A DNA stretch of 64,000 nucleotides. It comes from Marinomonas arctica. Its GTDB lineage: Bacteria; Pseudomonadota; Gammaproteobacteria; Pseudomonadales; Marinomonadaceae. The stretch is taken from NCBI RefSeq assembly GCF_003259225.1, contig NZ_QHJF01000001.1, positions 62,001 through 126,000 of the forward strand, in the 5' to 3' direction. Positions 7,929 through 18,106 of the stretch are shown in pieces; positions within the stretch are counted from its first letter, which is position 1; every line of letters begins with the position of its first letter. Made by a program: the position numbers and the translations under genes. The notes below the pieces were generated by a model. That model searched no databases. It saw only the letters and a list, made by a program, of their open reading frames with translations, and was not told where the DNA came from.

Positions 7929-9061
7929 GGCTCGTGCCTCTTTTTCCTAGTGGAATCCAACGCTTTGCCAACAAATTGGCCTTTGCGGTCAATCGCCCAG
8001 ACTTCCAGTTCTATATGGACAGGAATGTATTTTCTGGCAAAGTCTAAGGCTTGCTGGCAAATAGCATCAGCCAGTGGCAAACCTTCTGACATGGCAAATG
8101 ACAAGGCCTCTACACTGGTATTGGCGTTTGCCATGCGTTCTTGTAAGGTGTCATCGGCGCCCAAACTGGCGGCCAATTGTGCCAAGGCACCAAGGTCGAT
8201 GCTGGATGCTCGACTGTTTAAATCCATATGATGCTGAGCCAACTTACTGATTTTACCAAAGCCCCCACAAATACTTAACTTAGTCAGTTGAGCGGGTGCG
8301 GTGGCTTCGACTTTTTTAATGTGCTTTAACACAGCGCCGACGAAGTCACCCATTTCGATCAAAGCCATGTCATCCAGCTGATAATGGCTTTTTATCGCGT
8401 CCTCACTGGCGTTACCGGTCGTGGCCGCAATGTGTGTCAATTGATTCGCTCGCGCTACATCGATGCCTTGATGAATGGAAGCAATGTAAGCCGCACAGGA
8501 AAAAGGCCGTACTATGCCTGTGGTGCCTAAAATCGATAAGCCGCCTACAATCCCTAAACGTGGATTCATGGTTTTTTGGGCGATTTGTTCCCCATTGACC
8601 ACACCAACGGACACATCGAAGCCGCCAACATATTGGTAGGTTTGCGCAAAGCCTTCTAAGTGTTCGGTCATCATCTTACGCGGCACGGGATTGATCGCGG
8701 GCTCGCCCACATCAAGCAGCAGTCCGGTTCGGGTCACTGTGCCAACGCCTTGCGCCGCATGAAAACGCACACCTTGCTCTGACGATAATCTCAGTTCGAC
8801 AAACAAGGTCGCGCCATGAGTCGCGTCTGGGTCGTCTCCGGCGTCTTTGATGGTGGCGGTTTTGATGCCACCGTCTATTTTTTGGTATTCAATAATAGGC
8901 AAATCAACCACTTTGCCTTTGGGTAGAGTGACACTCACGCTGGCCTCTTGTTGTTGCGCAAAAAGTGCTTGTGCGGCGGCAACACAACAGGCTGTCGCGC
9001 ACGTTCCAGTGGTTAAACCCGTACGCAGCGGCGCGGGGGATTCTGCACTTTCTGGCCACAT
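7925..9061 (-). CDS. cbiD: Cobalt-precorrin-5B C1-methyltransferase
   Basis: CbiD methylates C1 of cobalt-precorrin-5B and is a marker of the oxygen-independent pathway, although it also occurs in mixed clusters such as that of Pseudomonas. The 378-residue protein shows the diagnostic N-terminal [12 protein letters not shown] (residues 13-24), the [19 protein letters not shown] segment and an F-G-K-I-S-K-L-A motif. Length is normal. It follows cobB by 6 bp and overlaps cobK by 4 bp. Its presence with cbiG, and the absence of cobG from the window, points to the cobalt-early route. Confidence 0.93.
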   Translation of the reverse strand: MWPESAESPAPLRTGLTTGTCATACCVAAAQALFAQQQEASVSVTLPKGKVVDLPIIEYQKIDGGIKTATIKDAGDDPDATHGATLFVELRLSSEQGVRFHAAQGVGTVTRTGLLLDVGEPAINPVPRKMMTEHLEGFAQTYQYVGGFDVSVGVVNGEQIAQKTMNPRLGIVGGLSILGTTGIVRPFSCAAYIASIHQGIDVARANQLTHIAATTGNASEDAIKSHYQLDDMALIEMGDFVGAVLKHIKKVEATAPAQLTKLSICGGFGKISKLAQHHMDLNSRASSIDLGALAQLAASLGADDTLQERMANANTSVEALSFAMSEGLPLADAICQQALDFARKYIPVHIELEVWAIDRKGQFVGKALDSTRKKRHEP

Positions 9062-9067
9062 GACTCG

Positions 9068-10402
9068 CTAGTCCTGCGGATTCGCTAAAAAGAGCTTAGC
9101 GGTCGCATCAAGGTTAGACGGGAAAAACAGATGCAAGTAACTGGCGGTTAAACCTTTCTGCTGATAAATCGCTTCCCCTGGGGCTGGGTGTCTTTGCCGA
9201 CGACCATAGCCGACCGGTTCAGGCGTATTGGCGCTGCGAGATCTATGGTGAGCGTGCCCGCGAATGTCCCCTTGCGGCGTCACGGCCGTTTGCATACCTT
9301 GGCAACCACGTTTCCCCCGCATCGCACCTTGGCCTGCTAAAATTCCCAACATAGGGTATTCGTTTTCCTCTAAATCTGTGAGCGTCTCTAAGCTATAAAG
9401 CATGCCACCACATTCCGCCAAGATACCTTTGCCTGCCTGATAAAAATCTTGAATAGCTTGACGCATGACGGTGTTTTCAGACAGGGTTTTGCTGTGCAAC
9501 TCAGGATAACCACCCGGCAACCAAAGGGCATCAGCCTTAGGCAAAGCTTGATCATGCAAGGGCGAGAAAAACACCAGTTCCGCGCCTAAACTTTTTAGTG
9601 CAATTAGGTTAGCATCATAGATAAAGCTGAAGGCCGCGTCTTTTGCCACCGCGATGGTTTTGCCTAGCAAGTGTTGCTCGATGGTTTGTTCAGCGTCTAC
9701 TTGGTTTGCAGGGTAAAAAGGCACCGCATTTGGCAAACTTAACAAACCGCTATCTTGCGTTTCTTGTAACCATTCCACAGCGGCTTCAAAGCGAATTTCT
9801 AGTTCATCTTTCACTTCGTCCGCTTGCACCAAACCCAAGTGGCGTTCAGGTAGGGTAATCTCGTCATCACGCTTTAACGTCGCAAGCAAAGGCAGGCTTG
9901 CAGGCAGTGCATCGCGAATCAGTTCTGCGTGACGTTCGCTGCCGCATCGGTTAGCAATCAAGCCGGCCACTTGCACGTCATCACGAAAATTTGCCAAGCC
10001 TGTCGCAACGGCGGCGGCGGTTTGCGCCATGCCTTTAACGTCCATGACAATCGCCATGGGAATACCAAAACGCGCTGCCAAATCGGCACTAGAGGGTTCG
10101 CCATCAAACATGCCCATGGCGCCTTCGACCAAGATCAAATCCGCTATTTGTGCCGCTTGGTACAGTTTGTCTTGGCAGTAGTATTCCCCTGCCATCCAGA
10201 TATCAAGCTGTTCAACTGGCTGTTTAGACGCCTGCGCTAAAATTTGTGGATCAAGGTAATCTGGGCCCGTTTTGAAGACGCGAACCACTTTGCCCTGATT
10301 GGTAAAATAACGTGCCAAGGCCGCGGTAATGGTGGTTTTCCCTTGATTCGATGAGGGCGCTGTCAAAAATAACGCCGAACAATGAACGACAGAAGTGGTC
10401 AT
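9068..10402 (-). CDS. cobB: Cobyrinate/hydrogenobyrinate a,c-diamide synthase
   Basis: The enzyme amidates the a and c carboxylates of the corrin ring using glutamine and ATP. The 444-residue protein has a dethiobiotin-synthetase-like ATP domain with the P-loop S-S-N-Q-G-K-T-T (residues 17-24), then G-P-D-Y-L-D-P, then V-E-G-A-M-G-M-F-D-G. A class I glutamine amidotransferase domain follows: L-P-G-G-Y-P-E-L and the nucleophile in A-E-C-G-G-M. A S-Y-L-H-L-F-F-P-S-N segment carries the expected histidine near the C-terminus. It lies 20 bp after the chelatase gene and 6 bp before cbiD. CobB and CbiA differ only in the metal state of the substrate, which the sequence does not decide. Confidence 0.92.
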   Translation of the reverse strand: MTTSVVHCSALFLTAPSSNQGKTTITAALARYFTNQGKVVRVFKTGPDYLDPQILAQASKQPVEQLDIWMAGEYYCQDKLYQAAQIADLILVEGAMGMFDGEPSSADLAARFGIPMAIVMDVKGMAQTAAAVATGLANFRDDVQVAGLIANRCGSERHAELIRDALPASLPLLATLKRDDEITLPERHLGLVQADEVKDELEIRFEAAVEWLQETQDSGLLSLPNAVPFYPANQVDAEQTIEQHLLGKTIAVAKDAAFSFIYDANLIALKSLGAELVFFSPLHDQALPKADALWLPGGYPELHSKTLSENTVMRQAIQDFYQAGKGILAECGGMLYSLETLTDLEENEYPMLGILAGQGAMRGKRGCQGMQTAVTPQGDIRGHAHHRSRSANTPEPVGYGRRQRHPAPGEAIYQQKGLTASYLHLFFPSNLDATAKLFLANPQD

Positions 10403-10422
10403 AAAACAGTCTCTAAAAGTGT

Positions 10423-12207
10423 CTAACAGTTCTCTAATAAAGAACTCAATAATACGTATTGCGCACCCAAATGCTGGGCAATATCCTGACCTCGACCACG
10501 CTTAACTGGCGCATTTTCAGTATCGATCAATACCGTATTGCCCTGTAAAACAAGATCTGACACATCCGCTTGAGTGCGGCCATCGGTCAATATATAAGTT
10601 TGGCTTTTTAAACCCGTCGTTGCCTTGTGTTGTTTGGCCAAATACTGACTGGCATTTTCTATGGCAACGCGAAACGGAGTACCGCCACCCGCACCCAAAT
10701 CCTCTAATAAATCGGCAATCTCTTTGGGAGCACGAACTTTGGGCAAAATCGACGCCACACCGTCTTGCCCAAAACCTAAAATAGCCATTTGCTCTCGAGC
10801 CAAGTAGGCATGATGGGCAATGTCTAAAATCACCCCCTTGGCGTGAGCAAACACGCCTTGGCTCAAGGTTGACGCCGACGTATCTAACAACACCAAGTGC
10901 AAAACGGCCTGCCCTGTTTTAGCCGGTTTATGAATCAGCTCTTTCGGCGGCCAAGCTTGTGGCTGACTGATAATACTACGAAACCAGTCAATGCCATCGG
11001 CTGACGAACGCTCAACAGGGTGCGCAACATCAGGACGATAACCACTCAGCTGCTTGCCTTTGCGCTTTCCCGGCGTCATCTCATCAATACAAGCAAGCGT
11101 TGAGCTTTGTCCGTTTGACTCGATTTGCACCCCCACGTTTATCGGCGCACTACTCGCAAGCGCGTGCGGCTCCATACTTCCCCATTCACCAGAATCATTG
11201 TGCTCATTTGTCTGATTACCTTGAGCGCTTTCTTGATCTTGTGGTTGATTGCCTTTGTTTTGTGAAGGCGAACGTGAATGATCAGGACGGCGAGATGGCG
11301 GAGGACTTGGCGGCGGTGACTGATTCTGTGTTTTAACTTGGCGTCTATGTCTCAATACCAACTCTTCCACGGCTTGAATATCGTCCAAGACGACGACTTT
11401 TGCACCACGCCACGCCGCGTGTGTCATCGCTGCTCGAATCCAAACAATGTCGCCACGCACGCCATCAATATTGGCTAAATGACAACGCCTTGCTACTTCC
11501 AAACGCAACTCGTCAGAGCAACGCACCTGCTCTAAGGCGTGTCTTGCTAGGCGAATGCTGTTTTTTAAATTACGCTGCTTATACTTAAAAGCGTCACAAA
11601 ATGCCTGAGGGTCTTGGTCATACTCATCGCGCAAACGTACGATCTGTACACGCTCTTCAAGACTGTATTGATTGCTCAAGGCCACCATTAAGCCAAAGCG
11701 GTCTTTTAGCTGTGGACGCAATTCACCTTCGTCAGGGTTCATGGTACCCACTAATAAAAAACGCGCTGCGTGTTCATGACTAATACCATCACGTTCAATA
11801 CGATTCACACCACTGGCCGATACATCCAAAAGTTGATCGACCAAATGATCCGCCAGCAGATTCACTTCGTCCACATACAACACGCCGCCATGGGCTTTGC
11901 TCAACAATCCGGGCTTAAAAGCGACCTGTTTGTCTTGCAAAACTTGCTCTAAATCCAGCGCGCCAAGCAAACGATCTTCACTGGTCCCCAGTGGTAAAGT
12001 CGCAAAAGGGGCTAAATGTTCGCTGTCTAGCGATGGCATGACCCCAGACAAACCGCGAGCCAAGGTAGACTTTGCCGATCCTCGTGGACCGCTAATCAAA
12101 ACACCACCAATGTGTGGGTTAATCGCACACAAAATCAACGCCAGTTTAAGCGGCTCTTGCCCTGCTACTGCGGTAAAAGGAAAGTCACTGGAGGCTAAAC
12201 GGGTCAT
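10423..12207 (-). CDS. Cobalto/magnesium-chelatase-type AAA ATPase with VWA domain (ChlI-ChlD fusion)
   Basis: This 594-residue protein joins an AAA+ ATPase domain of the ChlI/CobS type to a C-terminal von Willebrand A domain of the ChlD/CobT type. Walker A is G-P-R-G-S-A-K-S-T (40-48) and Walker B V-L-Y-V-D-E-V-N-L-L (109-118). Residues 292-345 form a Pro/Ser/Gln-rich flexible linker. The MIDAS motif D-T-S-A-S is at 442-446, with T-D-G-R-T later. Such proteins power cobalt insertion together with CobN, which is not in this window. First gene of the operon, 20 bp before cobB. I see no cobalamin riboswitch in the 175 bp upstream. Confidence 0.88.
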   Translation of the reverse strand: MTRLASSDFPFTAVAGQEPLKLALILCAINPHIGGVLISGPRGSAKSTLARGLSGVMPSLDSEHLAPFATLPLGTSEDRLLGALDLEQVLQDKQVAFKPGLLSKAHGGVLYVDEVNLLADHLVDQLLDVSASGVNRIERDGISHEHAARFLLVGTMNPDEGELRPQLKDRFGLMVALSNQYSLEERVQIVRLRDEYDQDPQAFCDAFKYKQRNLKNSIRLARHALEQVRCSDELRLEVARRCHLANIDGVRGDIVWIRAAMTHAAWRGAKVVVLDDIQAVEELVLRHRRQVKTQNQSPPPSPPPSRRPDHSRSPSQNKGNQPQDQESAQGNQTNEHNDSGEWGSMEPHALASSAPINVGVQIESNGQSSTLACIDEMTPGKRKGKQLSGYRPDVAHPVERSSADGIDWFRSIISQPQAWPPKELIHKPAKTGQAVLHLVLLDTSASTLSQGVFAHAKGVILDIAHHAYLAREQMAILGFGQDGVASILPKVRAPKEIADLLEDLGAGGGTPFRVAIENASQYLAKQHKATTGLKSQTYILTDGRTQADVSDLVLQGNTVLIDTENAPVKRGRGQDIAQHLGAQYVLLSSLLENC

Positions 12208-12382
12208 GGAACTACCTGTTGCGGTTCGTTAAGGTCAAAAAGAAAAATTACCCTCTATTGTAGGCGTTTTCCCTATGATTTGTCTTGTCTGACCTTATCC
12301 ATGTATTGGCTTGACGTCAAACCGAAAGGTTTCAATATGACTTGAACGAAACGCATGAGTGATGACGACACTATAATGGAGA

Positions 12383-15109
12383 CTATTTGTCTGAATGGAC
12401 GATTGATGGATCTGAGTATTGCGTAACCAAGGTCTCCACTCGCCCCAAATCAAATTGTTCAATGGCCGAGCGAATTACCTTTTGGTGCGTCATGGGCAAT
12501 AAAGCACATAAGGCATCAAAAGCGTCTTCCGTTGCTTGCATATTCCCGCTTTGCGCCGCAAGCAATAATGGCTGCCAGTCCTCTGCCGTTATTAGCCGCA
12601 ATGACAAAGGAGCAACCTCACTTGCGTTTTCTTGATTCGATTCGTCTAAACCTCCGCCATTCAACATCGCTTTGGAATCCAAAAAGGGTACAAAGCGCAC
12701 GTCTAGGTGCGTCACTAATGCCTTGTAAATGAATTCTATTTGATACGGTTTCGCAATCACTTGCCAGAAACCTTCATCCAGCAACGCCTGCTGCTCATGC
12801 ACCAAGGTCGATGCTGTTATAGCAATAACAGGTATCTTTCGCTGCTGATCTTCTTGCTGAATCACTTTTAATAGATCAATACCGGTTTTATTTGGCATCC
12901 GGATGTCTGTCATGACCAAGTCTGGCGGATTCGCTCTAAACGCTTTGATTGCCTGCTCGCCGTCCGCCGCTTCCACAATCTGGCACCCTGCTTTCTCCAA
13001 TAAAGACACCAAAATATCCCGCGACCAATCATCGTCTTCAGCCACCAAAACTCGAATCGGCTCATTCAATCGCATGTTTAAAAACGCGCTTTGTTCGTCG
13101 ACACCCTCTAGGTCATTTTTACTGACTTTTGCCAAAGGCAAATCCACCATGATCTGAGTACCGACACCTTCACTGCTTTTTACGGATAATGAACCTTGCA
13201 TCAGTTTCACCAAGGTTGTCGATAACGCCAATCCAAGCCCCGTTCCACCGGAGGCCTCACCCGCTTTCCCTTGAACAAAAGGCGTAAACAAATGCTCCAT
13301 TAATTCATTTTCGATGCCAGGACCGGTGTCTTCGATAATGATATGAATGCGTTCTTCTTGTATTCGTGCGATGATTTTAATATAACCTTGCGAGGTAAAT
13401 TTAACGGCATTGCCCAATAAATTGGTGATAATTTGCTGAAATTTGATCGGATCCATCCACACAAGCTGCTGGTCATCAACGTCACATTGCACAATAAGAT
13501 CCAGCCCCTTGGCTTGAGCCTGCCCCTGAAACAATCTGCCAATTTGGCTAATTTCACGACACAGGTTGATTTTCTGCTCATGCAAAACAAGCCGACCGGA
13601 CTCAATGCGAGCAATGTCTAGAATGTCATTTATCAGCGCGAGTAAACGCTCACCTGCGCTCGCAATCGATAAAAATCGTGTGCGTGACACACCGGTTAAT
13701 TGATTGTCTTCGCTAATCAGTTGGGCATAGCCAATAATGGCGTTTAAAGGCGTGCGAATTTCGTGACTCATGTTTGCCAAAAAATGGCTCTTGGCTTGGT
13801 TGGCTTGCTCCGCGGCTTCTTTTGCTTGCTCCAACTGCAAAGAGACCTGTTTCTGCTCGGTGATGTCACTCATGATGTCGCCAAACGAAATCGGCTTACC
13901 GTCTTCATCACGCAATAAGAAATACGTTTCGTAAGTCGAAAAAATGCGACCTTCTAGACTTTTGGCCTGCAACTCTCCTTGCCAGACACCATGCTCTTTT
14001 ACATAAGGAATCACCGTTTCTTTGAGAAACTTTTGACTCACCTCTGGGTAGAATTCAAGATAATTCAAGGATTGTAGAAACGCATCATTCGCTTCTTCTT
14101 TCACCCCCAAAAGAGTACGTATCTTTTCATTAAAATAGGAAATTTTTCCATCTAACGTCGCCATAGCAAAACCTTGTGCGGAATTGTCGGCAAAGCTTTT
14201 GAATAATTTCAGTTGATTGATCAGCAGGTGGCGCTCGGTAATGTCTGTGGCAATACCTAAAGTCCCACGGAAGTGAATTGACGGCTCGATAACCGGTACT
14301 CGATAGACTTCAAATAAACGAGGTGCGCTGCCGTCGCTGGGATATCCCCACGTTTGCTCATGTAAGGTAAAACCGGTTTTTAACGCTTCATCATCTCGAC
14401 GTTGATAATACGGCCCCTTACCATCAAAATTTAAGTCTAAATCGGTTTTTCCCTTAATGTCATCCACGGACAGCCGATTAAAATCAAGAAAGGCTTGGTT
14501 ACAATCCAAATAACGCCCCTTCTCATCTTTAGACCAAACAATGTCAGGAATATTATTGAGCAAAGACGATAATGTTAATTCTCGACGTCTCGCTTCTTCC
14601 CGCGCCAGAATTAATGCATTTTCCGTTTCAACAAGATGACCAATTTCCTCAAAAATCCCCGCCACACTTAGCGCTCTATTGTGACTGTCTCTACGCGTTA
14701 CGCTGCCGCGCATTTTTATCCAAAAACATTCATCTTGGTGGTTTCGAATTTGCAACCGCGTGGATTTAGGGACAAGATGAGCTTCTTTCTCTAATAATGC
14801 GTCTTTCCATAAATGGAACGTGCTTTGGTTTTCTGGCGACAAAAAGGCCAACCAGTCGTCAAGATGTTTCGGGGTTCGGCTTTCTTCAAACCCCAACTGC
14901 ATAAAAAATTCGGAGGAAGCATACAAGCGGCCAGTTTCGGGAAACCATTCCCACACGCCGGCGTTAGTGGCTAAAATAGCTCGAGAATATCGACGTTGCA
15001 GCAATTTAAAGCGCAGTAGAAAAGCCAGTTGTAACGCCACCAGCACCAGCACAGTCGCGAAAAACACAACAATTAAAGCTTTGAAAATCATAGGCAACTC
15101 GATATCCAT
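12383..15109 (-). CDS. Hybrid sensor histidine kinase (TM-PAS-PAS-PAS-HisKA-HATPase-REC)
   Basis: This 908-residue inner-membrane sensor has one N-terminal helix (residues 8-33) and almost no periplasmic part. Three PAS-type domains follow (about 45-160, 180-295, 305-420), each leading into a short coiled segment. The phosphorylated histidine is His449 in M-S-H-E-I-R-T-P. ATP-binding boxes follow: N-L-L-G-N-A, D-T-G-P-G-I and G-G-T-G-L-G-L. The receiver domain (about 690-810) contains V-A-E-D-D-D-W and the acceptor aspartate in V-M-T-D-I-R-M-P. The last 90 residues are helical, without an obvious Hpt histidine. The ligand is probably sensed in the cytoplasm. It lies 50 bp after the REC-EAL gene, so the two probably form one operon. 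Confidence 0.9.
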   Translation of the reverse strand: MDIELPMIFKALIVVFFATVLVLVALQLAFLLRFKLLQRRYSRAILATNAGVWEWFPETGRLYASSEFFMQLGFEESRTPKHLDDWLAFLSPENQSTFHLWKDALLEKEAHLVPKSTRLQIRNHQDECFWIKMRGSVTRRDSHNRALSVAGIFEEIGHLVETENALILAREEARRRELTLSSLLNNIPDIVWSKDEKGRYLDCNQAFLDFNRLSVDDIKGKTDLDLNFDGKGPYYQRRDDEALKTGFTLHEQTWGYPSDGSAPRLFEVYRVPVIEPSIHFRGTLGIATDITERHLLINQLKLFKSFADNSAQGFAMATLDGKISYFNEKIRTLLGVKEEANDAFLQSLNYLEFYPEVSQKFLKETVIPYVKEHGVWQGELQAKSLEGRIFSTYETYFLLRDEDGKPISFGDIMSDITEQKQVSLQLEQAKEAAEQANQAKSHFLANMSHEIRTPLNAIIGYAQLISEDNQLTGVSRTRFLSIASAGERLLALINDILDIARIESGRLVLHEQKINLCREISQIGRLFQGQAQAKGLDLIVQCDVDDQQLVWMDPIKFQQIITNLLGNAVKFTSQGYIKIIARIQEERIHIIIEDTGPGIENELMEHLFTPFVQGKAGEASGGTGLGLALSTTLVKLMQGSLSVKSSEGVGTQIMVDLPLAKVSKNDLEGVDEQSAFLNMRLNEPIRVLVAEDDDWSRDILVSLLEKAGCQIVEAADGEQAIKAFRANPPDLVMTDIRMPNKTGIDLLKVIQQEDQQRKIPVIAITASTLVHEQQALLDEGFWQVIAKPYQIEFIYKALVTHLDVRFVPFLDSKAMLNGGGLDESNQENASEVAPLSLRLITAEDWQPLLLAAQSGNMQATEDAFDALCALLPMTHQKVIRSAIEQFDLGRVETLVTQYSDPSIVHSDK

Positions 15110-15159
15110 GTACAGAATCCCCTAACCTTTCATCGTGATTTATAGGCTGACTTTTTGCC

Positions 15160-16944
15160 CTAAAGCTTTTCCGGTTTATGAAAAAAGTAGCCTTGCCCCC
15201 ATTCAACACCCAACAATTGCAATGCATCGACTATTTTTTGGTTTTCGACAAACTCAGCCACCACAGGCTTATTCAGCATTTTAGCTAATTTAACAATCGA
15301 ATCGACCATCCCGTGGTGGATTTTATTAATGTGCATATCTTTAATAAACATGCCGTCTATTTTGATCAAATCAAAAGGCAAATCCATCAAATAAGCAAAC
15401 GACGAAAACCCTGTACCAAAGTCGTCTAAGGCAATACTGCAGCCATGCTCATGCAATACAGACATAAAGCGTCTCGCATCCGCAAAGTTATTGAGCGCCT
15501 CCGTTTCGGTAATTTCAAAACAAAACTTATGGCCATCTAATTGATAGCGCTTTAATTCTTGTACGATGAATTCTGCAAAGTCGACTTGGCGTACCGACAA
15601 AGCAGAGACGTTCAAAGCAACCTGATCAATCGACTCCCACAAACTAGGTTGTTCATATAACTGGCGCATGGTGTGGCTAATCACCCAACGGTCTATCTTT
15701 GACACTATGCCAAAACGCTCAGCGGCTCGAATGAAGTCATTTGGGTAAATTAGCCCGCCGTTTTCTTCATCTTTAAGTCTAACCAATATCTCAATTTTCT
15801 TTTTGGGCTCATCTTGTATTAAAGAACACACCTGCTGAAAATGCACTTCAAATAGGTCTTTTTCAAGACCATCAATAATGCGCAGCCCCCAGTTTAAATT
15901 ACCGCGATGTTCTTCATAAGCAAGGTCTTGGGCATTTTTCACAATGCGGGAACGAACACCCGATTTTTTGCTGGAATAACACACTTCATCGGCTAACATC
16001 ACCACCTGTTCAAACGACACCATATCCAAAGTAATCGGGATCGCTACTTGAGTCGCACTCATTCGAAAGTGACGCTCATCCCAGGCAAAGGAGAAGTCCT
16101 TGATGCCTTGCTGCAATAAGCGAAAAAAAGACTCCACCGCTTGACTGCCCCCCTTGCTCATTACTATCGCAAACTTATCACCACTTAAGCGTGCGCAAAA
16201 ATCACGCTGAGGATCGGTAAGTTCACTTATCAAAGAGGCCAATTGATGTAATAACTCATCACCAGCAATGCAACCGCAAGAGTCGTTAATCAGGCGAAAC
16301 TCATTAATATCAATAAGAATAAAATACGGCGTATATTGAGAGGTCTTGGCTTGAATGCCGGATATAAAATAGGAAACACGTTCATCTAAGGCGTCACGGT
16401 TATAAAGCTGCGTAACAAAGTCGTGTTGCGCTAGGTATTTTAGTCGATCTTGCATGTATCGTCTTTCGTTGACTTCTTTACGCAAGTTTCGATTGACTAG
16501 GTTTAAATCTGCCGTACGTTCTCGTACCTTTTCTTCCAGTGACGACGTTAATTCTTTTAGTTCATTGACCAATTGAAACTTTTCCAATTGATGCAAAACT
16601 CTGGAGCGCACTTCTTCGATACGAATCGGCTTACTAATGTAATCGTTACCGCCCGCCTCAAAGCCTCGGCTGATATCATCAGCTAAGGCTGTTACAAAAA
16701 TAACAGGCACATCTTTATGCAAAGGGTGAACTCGAATTCGACGGCACGTTTCAAACCCATCGATTCCCCCCATCATAACATCCAATAAAATAAGGCATGG
16801 TTGTGTTCTTTCTAACAGCTCTAATGCTCGCTCACCCGAATTCGCGACGACAATCTGGCAATCCAGTGCATCCATCACGTCCTTTAGAACGCGTAAATTT
16901 TCTGGTACATCATCGACAATTAACACTGTTGGGGGGTGCTTCAT
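15160..16944 (-). CDS. Response regulator with degenerate GGDEF and EAL domains
   Basis: The 594-residue protein starts with a receiver domain (1-120; phosphorylation site Asp55 in L-L-D-V-M-M, conserved Lys in S-K-P). A coiled linker (125-165) and a GGDEF-fold domain whose active-site signature is S-G-D-K-F (254-258) follow; this domain is unlikely to make cyclic di-GMP but might bind GTP. The EAL domain (about 365-590) has E-I-L-V-R-L (385-390) in place of E-A-L-L-R, and keeps D-D-F-G-T-G-F-S-S, K-I-D-G, A-E-F-V-E and G-Q-G-Y-F-F. These are the residues expected for phosphodiesterase activity. The protein probably lowers cyclic di-GMP under control of the hybrid kinase encoded 50 bp downstream. 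Confidence 0.88.
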   Translation of the reverse strand: MKHPPTVLIVDDVPENLRVLKDVMDALDCQIVVANSGERALELLERTQPCLILLDVMMGGIDGFETCRRIRVHPLHKDVPVIFVTALADDISRGFEAGGNDYISKPIRIEEVRSRVLHQLEKFQLVNELKELTSSLEEKVRERTADLNLVNRNLRKEVNERRYMQDRLKYLAQHDFVTQLYNRDALDERVSYFISGIQAKTSQYTPYFILIDINEFRLINDSCGCIAGDELLHQLASLISELTDPQRDFCARLSGDKFAIVMSKGGSQAVESFFRLLQQGIKDFSFAWDERHFRMSATQVAIPITLDMVSFEQVVMLADEVCYSSKKSGVRSRIVKNAQDLAYEEHRGNLNWGLRIIDGLEKDLFEVHFQQVCSLIQDEPKKKIEILVRLKDEENGGLIYPNDFIRAAERFGIVSKIDRWVISHTMRQLYEQPSLWESIDQVALNVSALSVRQVDFAEFIVQELKRYQLDGHKFCFEITETEALNNFADARRFMSVLHEHGCSIALDDFGTGFSSFAYLMDLPFDLIKIDGMFIKDMHINKIHHGMVDSIVKLAKMLNKPVVAEFVENQKIVDALQLLGVEWGQGYFFHKPEKL

Positions 16945-17253
16945 ACCTATCCATGCCTTTTTCTTTAATTTGACAATGACCTAATGAGCGCTCTGCCTCA
17001 ATCGTCAACCAGAGAAAAGACCTCTTAATTAACGTCATTAGAATGCCATAATTAACCAATTAAACAACGCCCCAAATATTAACCCTGTTTCTTACAAAAT
17101 ATCCATCTCGTTAGCAATATAAAAAACACCCAACAGACTACATCGGCTTTTTTTGACAAAATGCTTCCCTTTAAAAGGCCCATTTGGCGCAAAAACAAAG
17201 CCGCTTGCACCACAACAAGACCTTTTTAAAAAAATGAGGACCAACGAGATTTT
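16945..17253. other. Intergenic region without recognisable features
   Basis: These 309 bases lie between yitT (which ends at 17254) and the start of the REC-EAL gene. They must carry the promoter of the REC-EAL/kinase pair and the 3' flank of yitT, both on the minus strand. The sequence is AT-rich with several A/T runs. I saw no convincing terminator, RNA gene or coding frame. Confidence 0.5.
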
Positions 17254-17856
17254 TTAAGGCTTACTTTCTACCACGACTATTTGCGCCCATTTAGGTGGGC
17301 GATGATAACGCCCTACAACCGAGCTTAGTAATAGAAATGCCAGCAAAGAGTAGATCAAATGACCGATATCAAGAAACGCAATAGCAGCAACCAAAACAAG
17401 GATGTCGGCAACGAGGGTCGTTCTACTGGCGTGAATCGCAAAGCGTCGCTCCAAGTAAACGGATAAAATATTCAGCCCACCTAAAGACGCATTGTGGCGA
17501 AACAAAATAATCAATCCAAATCCAACCAACAGGCCGCCTAACGCACCGGATAACGCCGGATGAATGGACAAATACACATACTCCTTCATCAACTCAGTCA
17601 ATATTGACAACAGGCTAACGCTCACGAACGTTCGCATCGTAAAAGCTCGACCGAGTGTGTACCAAGCCAATATATAAAAGGGAAGATTGAGTAAAAAAAA
17701 CAACTGACCAAAAGACAAATCCGTCAATCTTAACAAGATCATACCAACACCAGCCGTGCCACTTATCAGCAAACCAGACGAGTTGAGTATATGCAAACCT
17801 AGGGCAACCAAAAGACAGCCCTCTAAAATAGAAAGCCAACGGTGGGTAGTTTTCAT
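17254..17856 (-). CDS. YitT family membrane protein
   Basis: This 200-residue integral membrane protein has five hydrophobic segments (about 10-30, 35-58, 70-90, 105-122, 145-175) and the YitT-family features G-T-A-G-V-G-M-I-L-L, L-N-L-P-F-Y and a glycine-rich G-A-L-G-G-L-L-V-G-F-G segment after the central loop. The family (DUF161) is widespread, but its transport function is not established. It lacks the long C-terminal cytoplasmic DUF2179 domain of Bacillus members. The gene is divergent from a LysR regulator 250 bp away, a layout that often means the regulator controls it. Confidence 0.85.
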   Translation of the reverse strand: MKTTHRWLSILEGCLLVALGLHILNSSGLLISGTAGVGMILLRLTDLSFGQLFFLLNLPFYILAWYTLGRAFTMRTFVSVSLLSILTELMKEYVYLSIHPALSGALGGLLVGFGLIILFRHNASLGGLNILSVYLERRFAIHASRTTLVADILVLVAAIAFLDIGHLIYSLLAFLLLSSVVGRYHRPPKWAQIVVVESKP

Positions 17857-18106
17857 AAAAAGTCCTTAACAAGAGCGATATTAACTTTTGGTTAATAAAA
17901 AAGGGTTGTAAAGTTACTTCTTGTGGAAGCAAATAACACAGACCAAATACAGACTGAGTTTCTCACTCAAAATCGAAGCATATTTCATACCATAAAAGTA
18001 AAATAAACAATCAATTGTCTGGATTTTTTTCATCGCTTCTCCTATTTACAACGTACATAGCGAATAGCACTACTCATCAAAATAGAAACAGAGCTACAAT
18101 TACCTA

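Noticed and set aside
12208..12382. Possible cobalamin riboswitch upstream of the cob operon
   Set aside because: No B12-box-like GCCACTG segment or multi-stem architecture is visible in these 175 bases; only a short AAACC/GGTTT hairpin at about 12325-12340 without a T-run.
17615..17932. 105-codon minus-strand frame overlapping yitT
   Set aside because: It overlaps yitT on the same strand in another frame and has no family-like features.
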